From Neoscytalidium dimidiatum (taxonomy: Eukaryota > Ascomycota > Dothideomycetes > Botryosphaeriales > Botryosphaeriaceae): DNA of 64,000 nt. The notes under the pieces are model-generated. The model did not search any database, was not told where the DNA came from, and saw nothing but the letters and a program-made list of their open reading frames with translations. The DNA is taken from NCBI GenBank assembly GCA_037367355.1, contig CM074695.1, positions 4,464,001 through 4,528,000 on the forward strand, read 5' to 3'. The translations under genes and the position numbers were made by a program. Shown here one piece after another: positions 33,414-44,439 of the stretch. Positions within the stretch are counted from its first letter, which is position 1; the number at the start of each line of letters is the position of its first letter.

Positions 33414-34689
33414 ATGTTCCAGGTTGTATGGTCTATTGCCGGTCCCGACGACCAGATCGCTGATCGGCTCCGGGAGTCCTGCGAGGACTTCCTGAAAGAG
33501 GCTGCGAAGCAGAACCTGCTTCCGCCTGGAAGTCAGCATCCGGCGGATATGAGCCGGCTGACCATCTACAAGTGCCAGGTAAATCGTCCTGTCAATGTAA
33601 GTGCTAATGACAACGAAATCCTAAAAAGCTGTCTAAAGACTTCAAGGCCCCCGACACAGCACGTCAACACCGTTCTTCACTACATCTGGTACAAGGCGAC
33701 GCCGGTCTGGAAGAACGAGCAGTTTTGGACCGTCCGTCTTGACTACTTCATTCCCCATCTGTAAGTCCGCTCTGTCTTCTCTAAGAACAATACGAAGTTT
33801 TTCACCGATCCAAGACAGGCCTGAAAAGGCGTTCGACAGCCAGCGCATCTTCGCTATGCTTAGGAGTATGCTCATTGCCGAGCATAGCCACGACCAGCGC
33901 CCTATCACCTTCTTCAGTACTAAGACCTATTTGCCCGGCGGCAAGCACCAGCACGCCCGCTATAACTGGGAGGACGGCAAGATCACCACCCGCTCTCTGC
34001 TTGGCTTCCTTGATCCCCTTGCAACTTCTGACATCAACACCGACCACTTCAAAATTCGTGACGCTTACATGGAGCCGCCTAAGCCGCCCCCGGTGCTTGC
34101 TTCGCCAGCTCCCATCCGTCCCTCACCTGCGCGCCCGATTGTCAACAACAGCAACAACCAGGCCCGTGCCATCAACAACCGACTTTCCGTCAACAACGAT
34201 CACTCCCCCATTGGCAGCAACCAAGGCCCCACTGACAACGCTCGCAACACGGTACAGCACAGCTTCACCGCGACTCCGACAGCTCCTCCTCCGCACAGTG
34301 TCAACCCTCCTCCCGGCCTCAACCCTCCGCCCGGCTTTGGTCCCATGCCTGGTGCTAGCAACATGGCCGGTCCTCTCCTCACCACTGGAACCGGCAGCCT
34401 CCTCAGTAGCGGCCCTATGCCCACTGGTGAGCCAGGCACCTTCACTCTCGGTTCGGCCATTGAGGAACGCCTGCACCACCTGGAGAAGATGATGCGCGAG
34501 AAGGACGAGGTCATCCACGGCCAGCAGCAGGAAATGTTCAAGCTTCATGAGATCATCCGCCACCAGGGCAACCAGCTGAGCGAAGCGAGCCGCACGATGG
34601 AGCTTTTGCGCCAGGACAATGTCACCTTGACAAGCATGCTGGCTAACTTCCCAGTCGGAAGCGGCCGTGGCAATCACCCTGCTGCTTAA
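33414..34689 (+). CDS. Unknown protein with conserved W-R-D-F motif and C-terminal coiled coil (array gene 2)
   Basis: Three exons: 33414-33578, 33660-33760 and 33819-34689, giving 378 aa. Intron 1 (81 nt) was placed at CAG/GTAAAT to CACAG because this joins YKCQ to HVNTVLHYIWYKATPVW in phase. Residues 63-85 match array gene 1 without gaps at nine aromatic or charged positions (Y, W, K, P, W, W, R, D, F). After this domain comes a disordered Pro/Asn-rich stretch (SVNPPPGLNPPPGFGP), then a C-terminal coiled coil from about residue 305 (EERLHHLEKMMREKDEVI, QQQEMFKLHEIIRHQGNQL). The leader just upstream of the ATG is pyrimidine-rich, typical of an expressed fungal gene. Function unknown; the coiled coil suggests self-association or a protein partner. 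Confidence 0.68.
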
Positions 34690-35348
34690 GTGAGGAGCAT
34701 CTCACTTCGGCAATTCTTTTCTTGCGGACATTCGGAATCGGGGTTTTTATGATACGGCTCTTGCTCAGATTGACACAGACTATTGGACAATCAGAGCCCT
34801 TGCCCCGAACATCAAGAAGATAATGGATGGTAGCGGCTCGGATTCAAGGACTGGGGACTTCGGGACTCGGATGCGTGGCTTTTCGTCAGAAGAGTCACAC
34901 TTGACTGGTAATGGCTATGGGCTCCATCACTTCTACTATAAAATTGCGATGCAGGAATAAAGATGGCACAAAGGCCAGTCTCACCTGCTAGGTAGTCAAT
35001 TGAATATTTTGACTTCCAATTTCTGCTCGTTGAAATGCCCTCATGTTTCACATTACTTGACATTGATTTCGGAAGGGAAACGTCAGTATGCATTCGTGAG
35101 CCATTTGGCACAGTTCAAAGCTTATTGTATCTTCAACCAGATATCGCCATTGGGGAAGATGCACACCTTTATGGTACGTAATGTAGCTTTCTGCTCCTGC
35201 CTGAACTTTCCCACAACTCAGGGCCCAGGGAACAGGCAAAGAAGATCTTCCACTCAGTTTCTTGGACATCCACTCTTCGCCTCGACTCGTCATATCCAAA
35301 ATTAGCCAACATAACTTTCATGAATCATCCTCCGCTTACTCTGCAGGC
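34690..35348. other. Intergenic stretch between array genes 2 and 3
   Basis: About 0.66 kb. It begins with the 3' untranslated region of array gene 2 and ends with the leader of array gene 3. Frames under 105 codons on both strands show no support. No repeat was seen. Confidence 0.5.
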
Positions 35349-36530
35349 ATGGCCACCAACTCCACACACGTCCGTGAGGGAAATCCGGCCGAATACATAC
35401 TAGCGCGAGCAGCTCAGACGAGCATCGTCCTCAAGCAGAAGTGGCAGAGCTTCCCCATCGAGCAGCGCAATATGGAGGAGCTCTGGGAGAAGGTGCGCGT
35501 GGTCATGAGCCAGAATGACGCAGCCTTCTTCGAGAACGATGAAATTGAGGCGTTTAACTCCGTGCCCCGTAAAGCCTTCGGTGTGAAGGCGAAGAAGTTC
35601 GTACGTTATTGAGTCACACACGGAGGAGGCAGACGCTGGCTAATATTTACGACCAGACCGGGTCATGTGTGCGGTAGGAAAACCGATCGTCCCACCCGGT
35701 CATAACGGCGAGCGACGAAACGTGGCGGGCGAGGTTGGGCATATTCTACTACTTCATAGATATGGAGACACGAGAAGTGTAAGCAATATTTCACTTATCC
35801 GCTATTCCTAATTAGTCTGCCCGTGAATATGTTACGGACCCGATTCTGACTATCCAGAACTATTTCGACAACCTCGAATGCTGGAAGCAGACGTCTTTTA
35901 GCGTCGATCTGGACAATGGAGCAATCAGACCCGCGCCCGGCAATAGCTCGAGGGAGATCGAGATCACCAAACGCATTTCCATCGACATAGACCGGTACAA
36001 GCATAGGGATATCTACCCTCGAGCCTTGTTGAACAAGGAAACGCGGTGCAGCAGCCAAAAACAGCACTTTTGGCGAAGCGGCAGGCAGCGTGACGCCGGC
36101 ACCCGCGCAGCATATGCTCGAACGGGTTGACCATGCGTGCATTTTCGACAGTTCGTCGTCGACACGTTTGCAAAAGAGGCAACATCGAGTGGTGGGAGAT
36201 TGGGACGATGAGGAGGTTATGGCCGGACCAGCGGATTTTGCCCCGAGCTCGAGCTCTAGGCATATCAAGACCAAGCAGGTACAAGAGGTGAAAGAGATTG
36301 TGCGCGCCCCTCGACGTGGTGCTGCGGCAGTTTCGAACCCGTCGGACAGCGGAAATTGTCACGGTGGAGGCGATAGTACGACTGATGGTGCTATTATGGT
36401 CGGTGGGCAAGAAATTGTGGAGGGAAAGCTCGAGCTGGCAAAGGAGAGGATCAAGAAACTCGAGACCTTGGTACGGGAGCAGGCTCGAGAGATAACGGAG
36501 CTGAAGCTCAAGCTAGCGGGAGGACAGTAG
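35349..36530 (+). CDS. Unknown protein with C-terminal coiled coil (array gene 3)
   Basis: Modelled as four exons: 35349-35600, 35678-35776, 35858-35994 and 36038-36530, giving 326 aa. The first intron is clear (GTACGT to GTAG). The second uses a GTGTAA donor and the CTGACTATCCAG acceptor; an alternative acceptor at 35815 would add 14 residues. The third is a 43-nt intron (GTACAA to CAAG) that restores the long downstream frame. The N-terminus is helical (LKQKWQSFPIEQRNMEELW). It is followed by DETWRARLGIFYYF, loosely like the W-x2-R motif of the two upstream genes. The C-terminus is a short coiled coil (ELAKERIKKLETLVREQARE). If the second intron is not real, the protein stops at 35782. Unknown family. 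Confidence 0.48.
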
Positions 36531-37257
36531 ATACGATAGAAATGAGTCCGGCGGGCAGTCAAACCGATTACTGCATGGAAACTTGGGGAAATCACTTTCA
36601 GCTTTGGTAGCTAGACTCGATTGAGGTAGGAAAGGGATGAAGGATGGCGGAGAATCTTAACAAAGGGAGGGTAAGAAATTTGCAGCAACCATGATTCGGC
36701 TACTATTCGTAGTTGTGTGCAAATCGCTGCTGCTGATAACGCTCCTTCCTGTTTATACTCGGTGGGAACGGGGAGTATGCTTCTGTTTGTGATGCAGGGG
36801 AGTGGGCTGGTGCACAGGGCGGGGCAGCGGAGGGGCGGCGATTGGAGGGCGGGCCGACGGCGGCCGGATTGGATTCGGTGATTGGCCTTAGAGCGGCGCC
36901 TGGTCGCTGACCTCATGTGCCTGCTGCTCCCTCAACGTCGACCGAGCCCACTACTACGCGCCTGAGCCTTCCGTTCCCTACCCGCTCAGCCACCGGTATC
37001 GCCCCCTCCCAGGAAATCTGCTCGCTCGCCCACTCCACAGTGCAGAATGAGAGCCAGCCTGCGCGGAGTCTGAGCCTGTAGCGCCTGCGAGCCGTGGCTG
37101 CCTGGCGATTTTTGGCGACTTCCTCTCCGCGCCTGCGCCATTCTCTCCAACCCTTCCGCTTCCGATTCGACCGCTCTCTCTCTCTCGGACGCTCCCCCGA
37201 AAGCTGCGACTGTCATCCTCAGCCCCCAAACTTGAGCTTCAGGGTCCAGCCGCCACT
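36531..37257. other. Upstream region of the phosphatase-like gene
   Basis: About 0.7 kb. The right part (36820-37257) is GC-rich and pyrimidine-rich (CTCTCTCTCTCTCGG near 37170) and looks like promoter and 5' leader. No gene was recognised. Confidence 0.5.
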
Positions 37258-38246
37258 ATGACCACCACCGAGGAGGTAGCCCTCTCCGATACCAGCCGCT
37301 CCTTCAGACGCGCCAGTAACAACGAGTACGCCTTCCGCGTTCCTACTCCGCCGCGCATTATTATACCTCCACCCGCTGTGAACAGTCAAGAATTGTCCAA
37401 TGCCATCCGTATCACCTCTGTCGCCACCATCGATGGCCGTGGTCCCGACCTCAATTTCTTGGCCGGCGTCAACGGCGGCGAACTTACAACACAGAATGCC
37501 GGCCTGGAGTGGACCTACGAGAAGCGCCGCGATGCCCAAATGGTGACACCCTACATATTTCTGGGTAAACACATCACTCCTCTGCCGAGTCCCATGCCTC
37601 TCTGACATTGCTCCTAGGCCCGCACAGCGCTGCCAAAAACCGGGATTTCCTTACCAAGTCAAATATCACCATGCTTCTCGCCGTCAAGCAAGCCGGCATG
37701 CCTGTAAACGCCGCCGCCCGTATCGCGAATGAGATGGGCATCGCCTTTCGCACAGTCGATATTCGCGCCCCGCAGGATCTCATCTCCTCGTTTCCCCTCG
37801 CCTCTGACCTGATCAATCGCCACCTCGCCGACGTCCAAGCTCGCATACAAGCTGGGGAATGTGATCTACAGCACGGAAAGGTTCTCGTTTTTTGCGAGTC
37901 TGGCAATGAAAAGTCGGCCGCTGTCGTCGTGGCCTGGATAATGGAGATGCTCAATTTGGACTTCCTCCGCGCCATGCAGTTTGTCCAGGGTCAGCGCTTT
38001 TGTGTCAATTTCGATGATTATCTCAAGACGGTGTTACAATCTTACGGCGACATCCTCGTCGCAAAGCGCCTTGTTGCTATCGACACTGCCTCTCGCCCTC
38101 CGCAACCTCCATATTCAAGCCAGAGCAGTTCGAAACGTACTCTAGACACCACTTACGATGAGGACATGGAAGTGGACAGTGTTGCAGATGCTGATATCCT
38201 ACGATTTGAGGGCCGTATGCATGTTCCCTTCGAAAGTATTGATTGA
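37258..38246 (+). CDS. Dual-specificity phosphatase-fold protein with altered catalytic loop (STYX-like)
   Basis: Two exons, 37258-37564 and 37618-38246, give 311 aa. The intron splits a Gly codon in YIFLG/PHSAA, which corresponds to the start of the DSP fold (phrase MVTPYIFLGPHSAAKN). The domain spans about 95-235: ITMLLAVKQ, then VDIRAPQDLI (the general-acid loop region), DLINRHLADVQARI, the P-loop, AAVVVAWIMEML and FVQGQRFCVNFDDYL. The P-loop is FCESGNEKSA rather than HCxxGxxRS. The nucleophile Cys195 is kept, His becomes Phe194 and the phosphate-binding Arg becomes Lys201. This predicts weak or no phosphatase activity and a phosphotyrosine- or phosphothreonine-binding adaptor role (inference from STYX-type pseudophosphatases). 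The N-terminal 90 residues and the acidic tail (YDEDMEVDSVADAD) look disordered. Confidence 0.82.
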
Positions 38247-38414
38247 GACTATGCCCGATGGTCAACGCATGATTGCTTAATCGCAATTGCGCTTATTCAG
38301 CTCCAGCACACCATCGACGCAGGCCTCTTGGCCAGTCTTACTCGTCAAACTCACTTCCCGCGCCACTGCTGGAGCAGCACTTGGTCATACTAGCAGTTAC
38401 GATGCTGTTCTGTA

Positions 38415-38452
<38 letters not shown>

Positions 38453-39269
38453 GTTGCACCTTTCGGCGCATCCGCTGACCTCGGGTTCGCCCGTAGATAG
38501 GCATATGTCAGATAGTGAAGAGATCAAGAACCGGAAGAAGGCATTATACCCGGTGGCGTTTTGGCTCACCCAAATCCGGTGGAGGTCAGCTATGAAAAGT
38601 AACATGAATACGAATTACAGAAGAGTGCTCTTTTCGTATCATTTCCACAGTGACACTTTGGGCACTTGTGGGTTTCTATCTCTGAAGGACAATACTGACT
38701 GAGACGGCCTCCTCCCTTTTTGCTAGTATCCACCCTAGGCGCCAATACCTCCGGCTGGCACATCCAACACAAAATTCTGTGAACGGTTGATGCTGGAAAA
38801 TGACGCTCTCTTGCCCACATTCATCAAAGAAAAGAAGTAAGTGAAGCTGGTTCGTGACTGCCGCATTTGGTCAGCTAGAAGTCTTTGATTGAAAATGTAC
38901 AATCTATTTGACACTGCCAGCACTTGCGGCGCCAAAGGCTTAACACTATCAACTGTTATGCACCTCACTTTCAATACCAACGTCTTCTGTTTACATACTA
39001 TTTTAGTTCTTCAACAGGTCGCCTACTTGTAAACAACAACAACACTCCAGCGTACATCACTTTGAACCGGCCACAAGAATATCTTGCTCATAAGCTCCCC
39101 ACCGCCAGGCATCGCGGATTGTAATTGCTACACGGTCTTCTAGGCAGAGATCCTCGACAGACCACTGGAACCGGATCACCCCACATCAGCAGCGCCCAGG
39201 ATAAGAACCGCACCCTCGCCACAGACACTTCGGTCCAGGCAGGGAAGCTCAGACCCTCAGCCCAAGCGC
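38247..39269. other. Intergenic stretch with a GTT repeat
   Basis: About 1 kb between the phosphatase-like gene and the 39270 gene, both on plus. It contains the GTT microsatellite listed separately. The right end is probably promoter and leader of the 39270 gene. No other feature was recognised. Confidence 0.5.
38416..38450 (+). repeat. GTT trinucleotide microsatellite
   Basis: About 35 bp of uninterrupted GTT, roughly 11-12 units, lies 170 bp downstream of the phosphatase-like stop codon, within or just beyond its 3' untranslated region. It would be transcribed as a U-rich tract if included in the mRNA. Confidence 0.88.
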
Positions 39270-42090
39270 ATGGAAATGGCAAATTCGGACAAGCACTCGA
39301 GGATGAACTTGCGGAGCGCTCATGAACGCCGGCCGCCGCGCCGCTGGGAGGACGAGCTGGACGAGATGGACGTAGATACGCCAGAAGATTACACTCCACG
39401 GAGGCCCGCTAAGCGTCATCACGGCAAACTGGAGCGGCGTTTGGAACCGAAAAAACAGCAGGAGAAGACAAAGCCGAGTGAAATGCGTCTGCTGCCACCC
39501 GCCGCATTCCCCAGTCTGCCGCTGAATGGTAAGCAAAGCGAAGGCAACAATGGGCTTCAGCAGCAGGATGGTCCGCAAGGTGGAGAAGCTAACATCGATC
39601 CTGATACTGGTTCCGTATCTGCGGTAGTGGGCGATCAGTCGACCCAGCAAGGCGTCGAACAGCTCACGGACTCTGTTGAATCCTCTTCATTGCCTCTGCA
39701 GCGTGGACCGTCGTTGATCGTAAGACTTCAGTTCAACAAGGACAGCACAGCACGGAACCGGCAGCCACTGGGCAATCTGAATAAGCAAACGGATGCTCAT
39801 GGGGAAACTGGACTTCCTGGACTCACTGTCAAGCCTCCAGCGTTGCGGATTATTGACGGCTTCAGCGACTACGCCACTCTCCAAAAGCTGGGAATGAATG
39901 ATCAGGAGATTCTCGAAGAGCAGTGCAGAGCTAACACGATCATGGCCGAGATGGAGACGTCAGACGAGGAAGACGAAGGCGCCGGCGGCCCATCCGGAGA
40001 ACCGTCGTCAAGCAATAAGAAGGTATTTCGCTCCTCAACCTCCTCTTCACTTTCATGCAAGATTCCAGTTAATCAACTCACTGACTGGCACGAAACTGTA
40101 GATCAAATTCCCCGACCTGCATCCGGTCATGCGCATCACGATTATCGCCAACATGTACATCAGCGCCCGCCACGAAGGCTTCCAGGACCCTTTCTTCCCG
40201 CTGCAGCACCTACTAGACCTTTCCGCCGACACTATCATTCGCGCTCTGCGCCTGGTCGATGCCGCCCGCACCGACGGCCTGTATCCGGAATGCCTGTCCG
40301 CCCGCGCCATGACAGCGCACTTCGTTCAGGCTCGCCGCTTCCTCGTCCAGCAGAACTGGCCATCCCGCTTCCTGGAATCACCGCCGGACGTGCAACCCGG
40401 CCCGCGAGGAGACATACTCCGTCCACCCTACGCACCGCACGATGTCAGCGGCCTGCCGGCGCGCGACCTGGTCTTCTTCGACCGCCCCGAGGAGGTCGGT
40501 CACAGAGAGCTGAACGGCGCCTTCTTCGGCGCACGCGACCCCGCAGCTAAGGAGGCCCGCAACGAGGCTCTGCGTGACATCGTCGCAACGAGGTCGCCGC
40601 TGAGGAGGACTAGGCGCAACTTGTCGATTGATTCGACTGCTTCTTCGACGGATCAGCCGCCGCGGAGGAGGATGAGGAGGCAGGAGGTTACGACGCCGTC
40701 GTTACCGTCGTCGTTCCCGGCAGGCGCGGCGCAAAGCGAGCTACAGCGCCTGCGTTTAGGAAGTCGTGAAGGACGGCAGGAGCAGGGCGCAAGGCAGGCT
40801 CCTCCATCAGCAACAACGACTACGACGAACGTTCGCCAACAAGAGACGGCTCTCGCCAAAGACTCCCCGCCTCTGCCAACCGCAGACGCCTTGAACGCGT
40901 GGGGCTCCTCTCCGCTGAGCAGCAGCACGCCCGATCCACCAACAGTCCGGCTGCCCACACGCTTCCGCCTCCGTCTCGCACATCACACCTCAGCCCAGAC
41001 CATGACGCCCCCGACGACCTCGGTCTCCTCCGCCTCTTCCACCTCTTCTCCCTCCCCCTCCCCGCCGCCCACGGCACCACACCCCCTCTCCGACTCCGAG
41101 ACCGACCTCCTCAACGCGCTCGGCGCCGCCCACTACCCGCGGGTTTCTCCCCCAACCACCACCACCACCACCACCACCACCACCACCACCACCACTACAG
41201 CCGTCGACCCCATCGAGGCGATGATGCCGACGACGACGACGACGACAACGACGACGCGGCCGCTGTCCCAGACGGACCAGTGGCGCAGCCTCCAAGTGCC
41301 GCCCCGCCGCCCGTTCCCGCTCGCGCCGCCGCCGACGCCCGTGAGGGCTGTGGCATCCGGTTCTGCTGCTGCAGCAGATGCTTCCGCTAACGGTCCGACC
41401 GCTGCTGCTACTGCTGCTGCTGCTGGTGGTCCTCCGGGTCCGCTTGGAGGCGCGAGGCCGCCGCCGAGCCAGCAGCTCCCATCGTCGTCGGACACGACGG
41501 CGAGGGTGTTCGAGGAGAACTACCACCGGCGCGTCCGCGAGCAGCAGGCGCAGCAGGCGTTGAGGCAGGTCGGGGTTCTGAGAGGCGGCGGCGGCGGTGG
41601 TGGTGACGGTGACGGTGACGGTGATATTGGAAGCCCTGGAGAGCGCGGGTCGCCGTCTCTGGCAGCTCGCCACGCAGGCGCTGCCGGACCGCTGCGTCAC
41701 GAGCAGCAGCTGCTGCTGCTGCCGCCCGCCACCCCGCTCCCCGTCTCCCACCACCACCAGCTCCAGCGGCACGTCCATCAGCAGCAGCAAGACTCGGCGC
41801 ACGAATGGGCTCAGCACCCTTTCGCCGCTCATGGCCGCCTGCCGCAGGAACCACTCCCGCCGCCTGCCGCCTCGATGATGCGCCCGCCTGCTCGCGTCCC
41901 TACCGCTCCCATGGCCTCGGCTAGCACCGTTCCGCCGCACTTCGCGTTCCCTGATCGGAGCAATATCGTGCTTCCCCCATCGGCGGCGGCTTGGTGGGCG
42001 ATGGTTGGTGGGCGTGGTGTTGGTGCTGGTGATGATGGTGAAAGAGTTGGTGAGAAGGTAGAGGAGGAGCGGGGCGGGGGTGGGGAATGA
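39270..42090 (+). CDS. Large low-complexity protein of unknown function
   Basis: Two exons, 39270-40022 and 40102-42090, give 913 aa. The intron (79 nt, GTATTT to CTGTAG) joins SSNKK to IKFPDLHPVMRITIIAN in phase. The only globular-looking part spans about 205-400, across the junction: LRIIDGFSDYATLQKLGM, an acidic patch, then NMYISARHEGFQDPFFPLQ, DTIIRALRLVDAARTDGLYP and MTAHFVQARRFLVQQNWP. The rest is disordered: a basic N-terminus (RRPAKRHHGKLERR), long Ser/Pro/Thr stretches, two polythreonine runs (one of about 15 from an ACC repeat), polyglycine and Gln/His-rich parts. Basic clusters (RRTRRN, RRRMRRQ) may be nuclear signals. No known family recognised; a nuclear or chromatin role is conceivable only from composition. 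Confidence 0.62.
41156..41194 (+). repeat. ACC trinucleotide microsatellite (polythreonine)
   Basis: About 13 ACC units in frame inside the 39270 gene encode the larger polythreonine run. A second Thr run follows at about 41228-41258, coded by ACG and ACA units. Length polymorphism between strains is expected for such tracts. Confidence 0.88.
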
Positions 42091-43255
42091 ATGGGTTTTA
42101 AAAGGCATGTGGGAGAGAAGGGGAGAGGTTTTTCGGTGCGTGGGGTGTACTTGGAGGTAGTCATTCGTTCTGGGTTGGCAGTTCGGCCCGAGAGCATGAC
42201 TTGGTGCTCGGTTTATGGTTTTGCGTGGGCGGTTGAGGAGTCGATTCTGTATCAGAAAGGGAATGAACGGTTACGGGACGGGTGTGCGGGTTATATCTTT
42301 CTCCGAGATAATAGCTTAGCCGAAGATGAAGTAGCATAAGAAGGTCTCTGCAGGGAAATTGGTAGTGCTACTGGTCTTTCATTTGATTGGCATGGTTGCC
42401 GTTTGGGAGCATGCTGCCGAGCCTGGAAGTTGGTTGGCGTGCATGGTCTTGTGTCGATGTGGAAGCTCATTTCATCTGACTCAACTGGAGAGTATTACGT
42501 ACAGAGCTATATCATATTGGCGGCTTCCAGGTGGGAATTGTATAGTAGAGTCCTCGACAATAATACAGATGAAGTATTATGTGTGCTGCTATCCCGGATC
42601 AACTGGATCCCTTCTTCTGCGGTAGTTAACTGCGATGAGAAAAGGACAGTGCTGATGGCGCATGCTGCTGCTGCTGCTGCTTGTGACATCCAATCGTAGG
42701 TGCTGGCCGGTCATCTAGTCGACGCAGGCGAAGAGCCTTTCCACGTCACGCAGAACAACAAGTAAAGACAACAGTGGGTAGCAAATAAGAGCATCCTTAA
42801 AACCACAACACAGCAATGCTTATAATATGGGCAATCGAGGTGTTTATCGGACGCGCATATCACTACTTTTATCCGATATATACGTACGCATGACTGGTTC
42901 AACAGTTTACAGGCTACAACACCGAAAATTATCACAGCATCATCCCTCACGCTCGACTCGAAGCGTGCAGTGCCCAACCTCTCAAGGTGCTCACAGGAAA
43001 AATAAGAAGTCAACAAAACTATATATCTATTCCTCGAGTAGGATACCGTGGGGGAATATGTCAGACTACATCTCAGATTAGTTTGCCTTACTGCACTAGT
43101 CATTACATTCTTTTAGGCATCCGGACCAGTACAAACAGGCGCCTGCACAGCTTTCTTTCTTTTTCCTTTCCTTTCCTTTCATTCTTCAATAATCCCTAAT
43201 GAGGTGCATCGCCTGACAAATGATATTCCATTTTCTATTCGTGACACCATCAACG
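42091..43255. other. Intergenic stretch, nothing recognised
   Basis: About 1.2 kb. A pyrimidine-rich tract (TTTCTTTCTTTTTCCTTTCC) at 43149-43180 precedes the start codon of the 43256 gene and fits a fungal core promoter or leader. Frames within are short or repeat-derived (a short GCT run near 42667). Confidence 0.5.
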
Positions 43256-44439
43256 ATGAGGTCCCATGATAGCAGTGATGATAGAGCACGCATCCGGGAT
43301 GCTCACAGAGAGATCATCGATGGTATGAATGAGCGGTATGAGACTTTCATCAAAATGCGATACATCAACGCGGACGAGGTCCGCAGACCGCCCCACGACG
43401 TGTCGTCGCTGCCAGCCCTGCAAACCGATGAAGTTCTAGCCCCAGGCTTTGCACCAGATGCCGCCGCTCTCATTCGGCAACTCCCTCACCTGGTGGAGTA
43501 CAAGTTTCATGATGAACAACCTGCGATCGGGCCTGCCACCTTCCCTGTGCCGTACATGAGCCGGCGTCTCGATCTTCGCACGGGGAACCTGCGTTCGGTG
43601 ACTGAGGTGCCCTTGGTGGATCTACGGGGCTGATGAGCAGGCGGCGGCGGCGATCCCGGCCTCAGCTGTGAAGCTAGCAACATACAAGCAGCCGCCTCCC
43701 GGCAAGGCGCTACACTACGACACAGCCGATCGTATGTTCTTTTTTCCCTTTCCATTTTTGAAGACAAAAGGAAAGAATGAGGAGCCAGCAATCCTTGCTC
43801 CGTCTTTGATAGGAACACAGATTTTTTTTTTCTTAGGAATAATAGTGAAAACTCCCGCCTGCAAACGTTACAATGGTGGATGTAGAAACGATATCCGCGT
43901 GGCCGTGTTGCGAAGATTTCAACGACTACCACCAGAATTACAACAATCGCGTTAGCAGACCAGCTTCTCAAGCTGTGCACGAATGGCTGGAAAACCTGCG
44001 GACGCTGAGATGGGTTCCGCAAATAGTTCCTGGTGACATGCGCAACGTCGAGGAGTGGGATGACGACCGTTACGAGAAGGACATCGCGCAACACTCGGCG
44101 AGCGAGCAGACGCGGCAAAGCGGGGAGCAGGTTCACGTTTTCGGCACCTCGCTGCGGTCCGGGTTGCCTGACAACCACGCCTCGGTGCCGTATCCGGAGC
44201 GGCGGGCGGCGGAGAGGAACAGGGTTTTTGCGTGGCGGAACATGTACAAGGAAGCGGGATGGCCTGAGAGATATGACAGGGAAGCCTTTGAAGCGAAGAG
44301 AAAGCAATATCTAGAGGAGCTCGCTGAGGTCACTGATGTGTACACTCGTGGCCCGAGGGCAGCGTGCTATTGGGATCTAGAAGCGGGGAAGCTATTGCGG
44401 GAATTCTACAAGAGATGGGCGGGCGCTGATGCAGTCTGA
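43256..44439 (+). CDS. Unrecognised conserved-looking protein
   Basis: Three exons: 43256-43597, 43641-43731 and 43886-44439, giving 328 aa. Introns are 43 nt (GTGACT to GAGCAG) and 154 nt (GTATGT to GATGTAG). The second acceptor was chosen because it alone keeps the frame, joining HYDTAD to QTISAWPCCEDFNDYHQNY. The protein is soluble and rich in charged and aromatic residues, with no signal peptide or membrane segment. Phrases such as IREIDGMNERYETF-like helices near the start and VHEWLENLRTLRWVPQIVPG in the middle suggest a folded protein. No family or catalytic motif was recognised. An upstream in-frame ATG at 43220 would add 12 hydrophobic residues. Confidence 0.55.

Noticed and set aside
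33580..33629. 50-nt intron ending at AAAAAG in array gene 2
   Set aside because: It would shift the frame and end after about 37 codons. The 81-nt intron ending at CACAG (33659) keeps the frame and joins the conserved motif found in array gene 1.
40990..42108. 372-codon minus-strand frame opposite the 39270 gene
   Set aside because: Produced by trinucleotide repeats read in antisense (polyglycine, polyarginine); no protein-like sequence.
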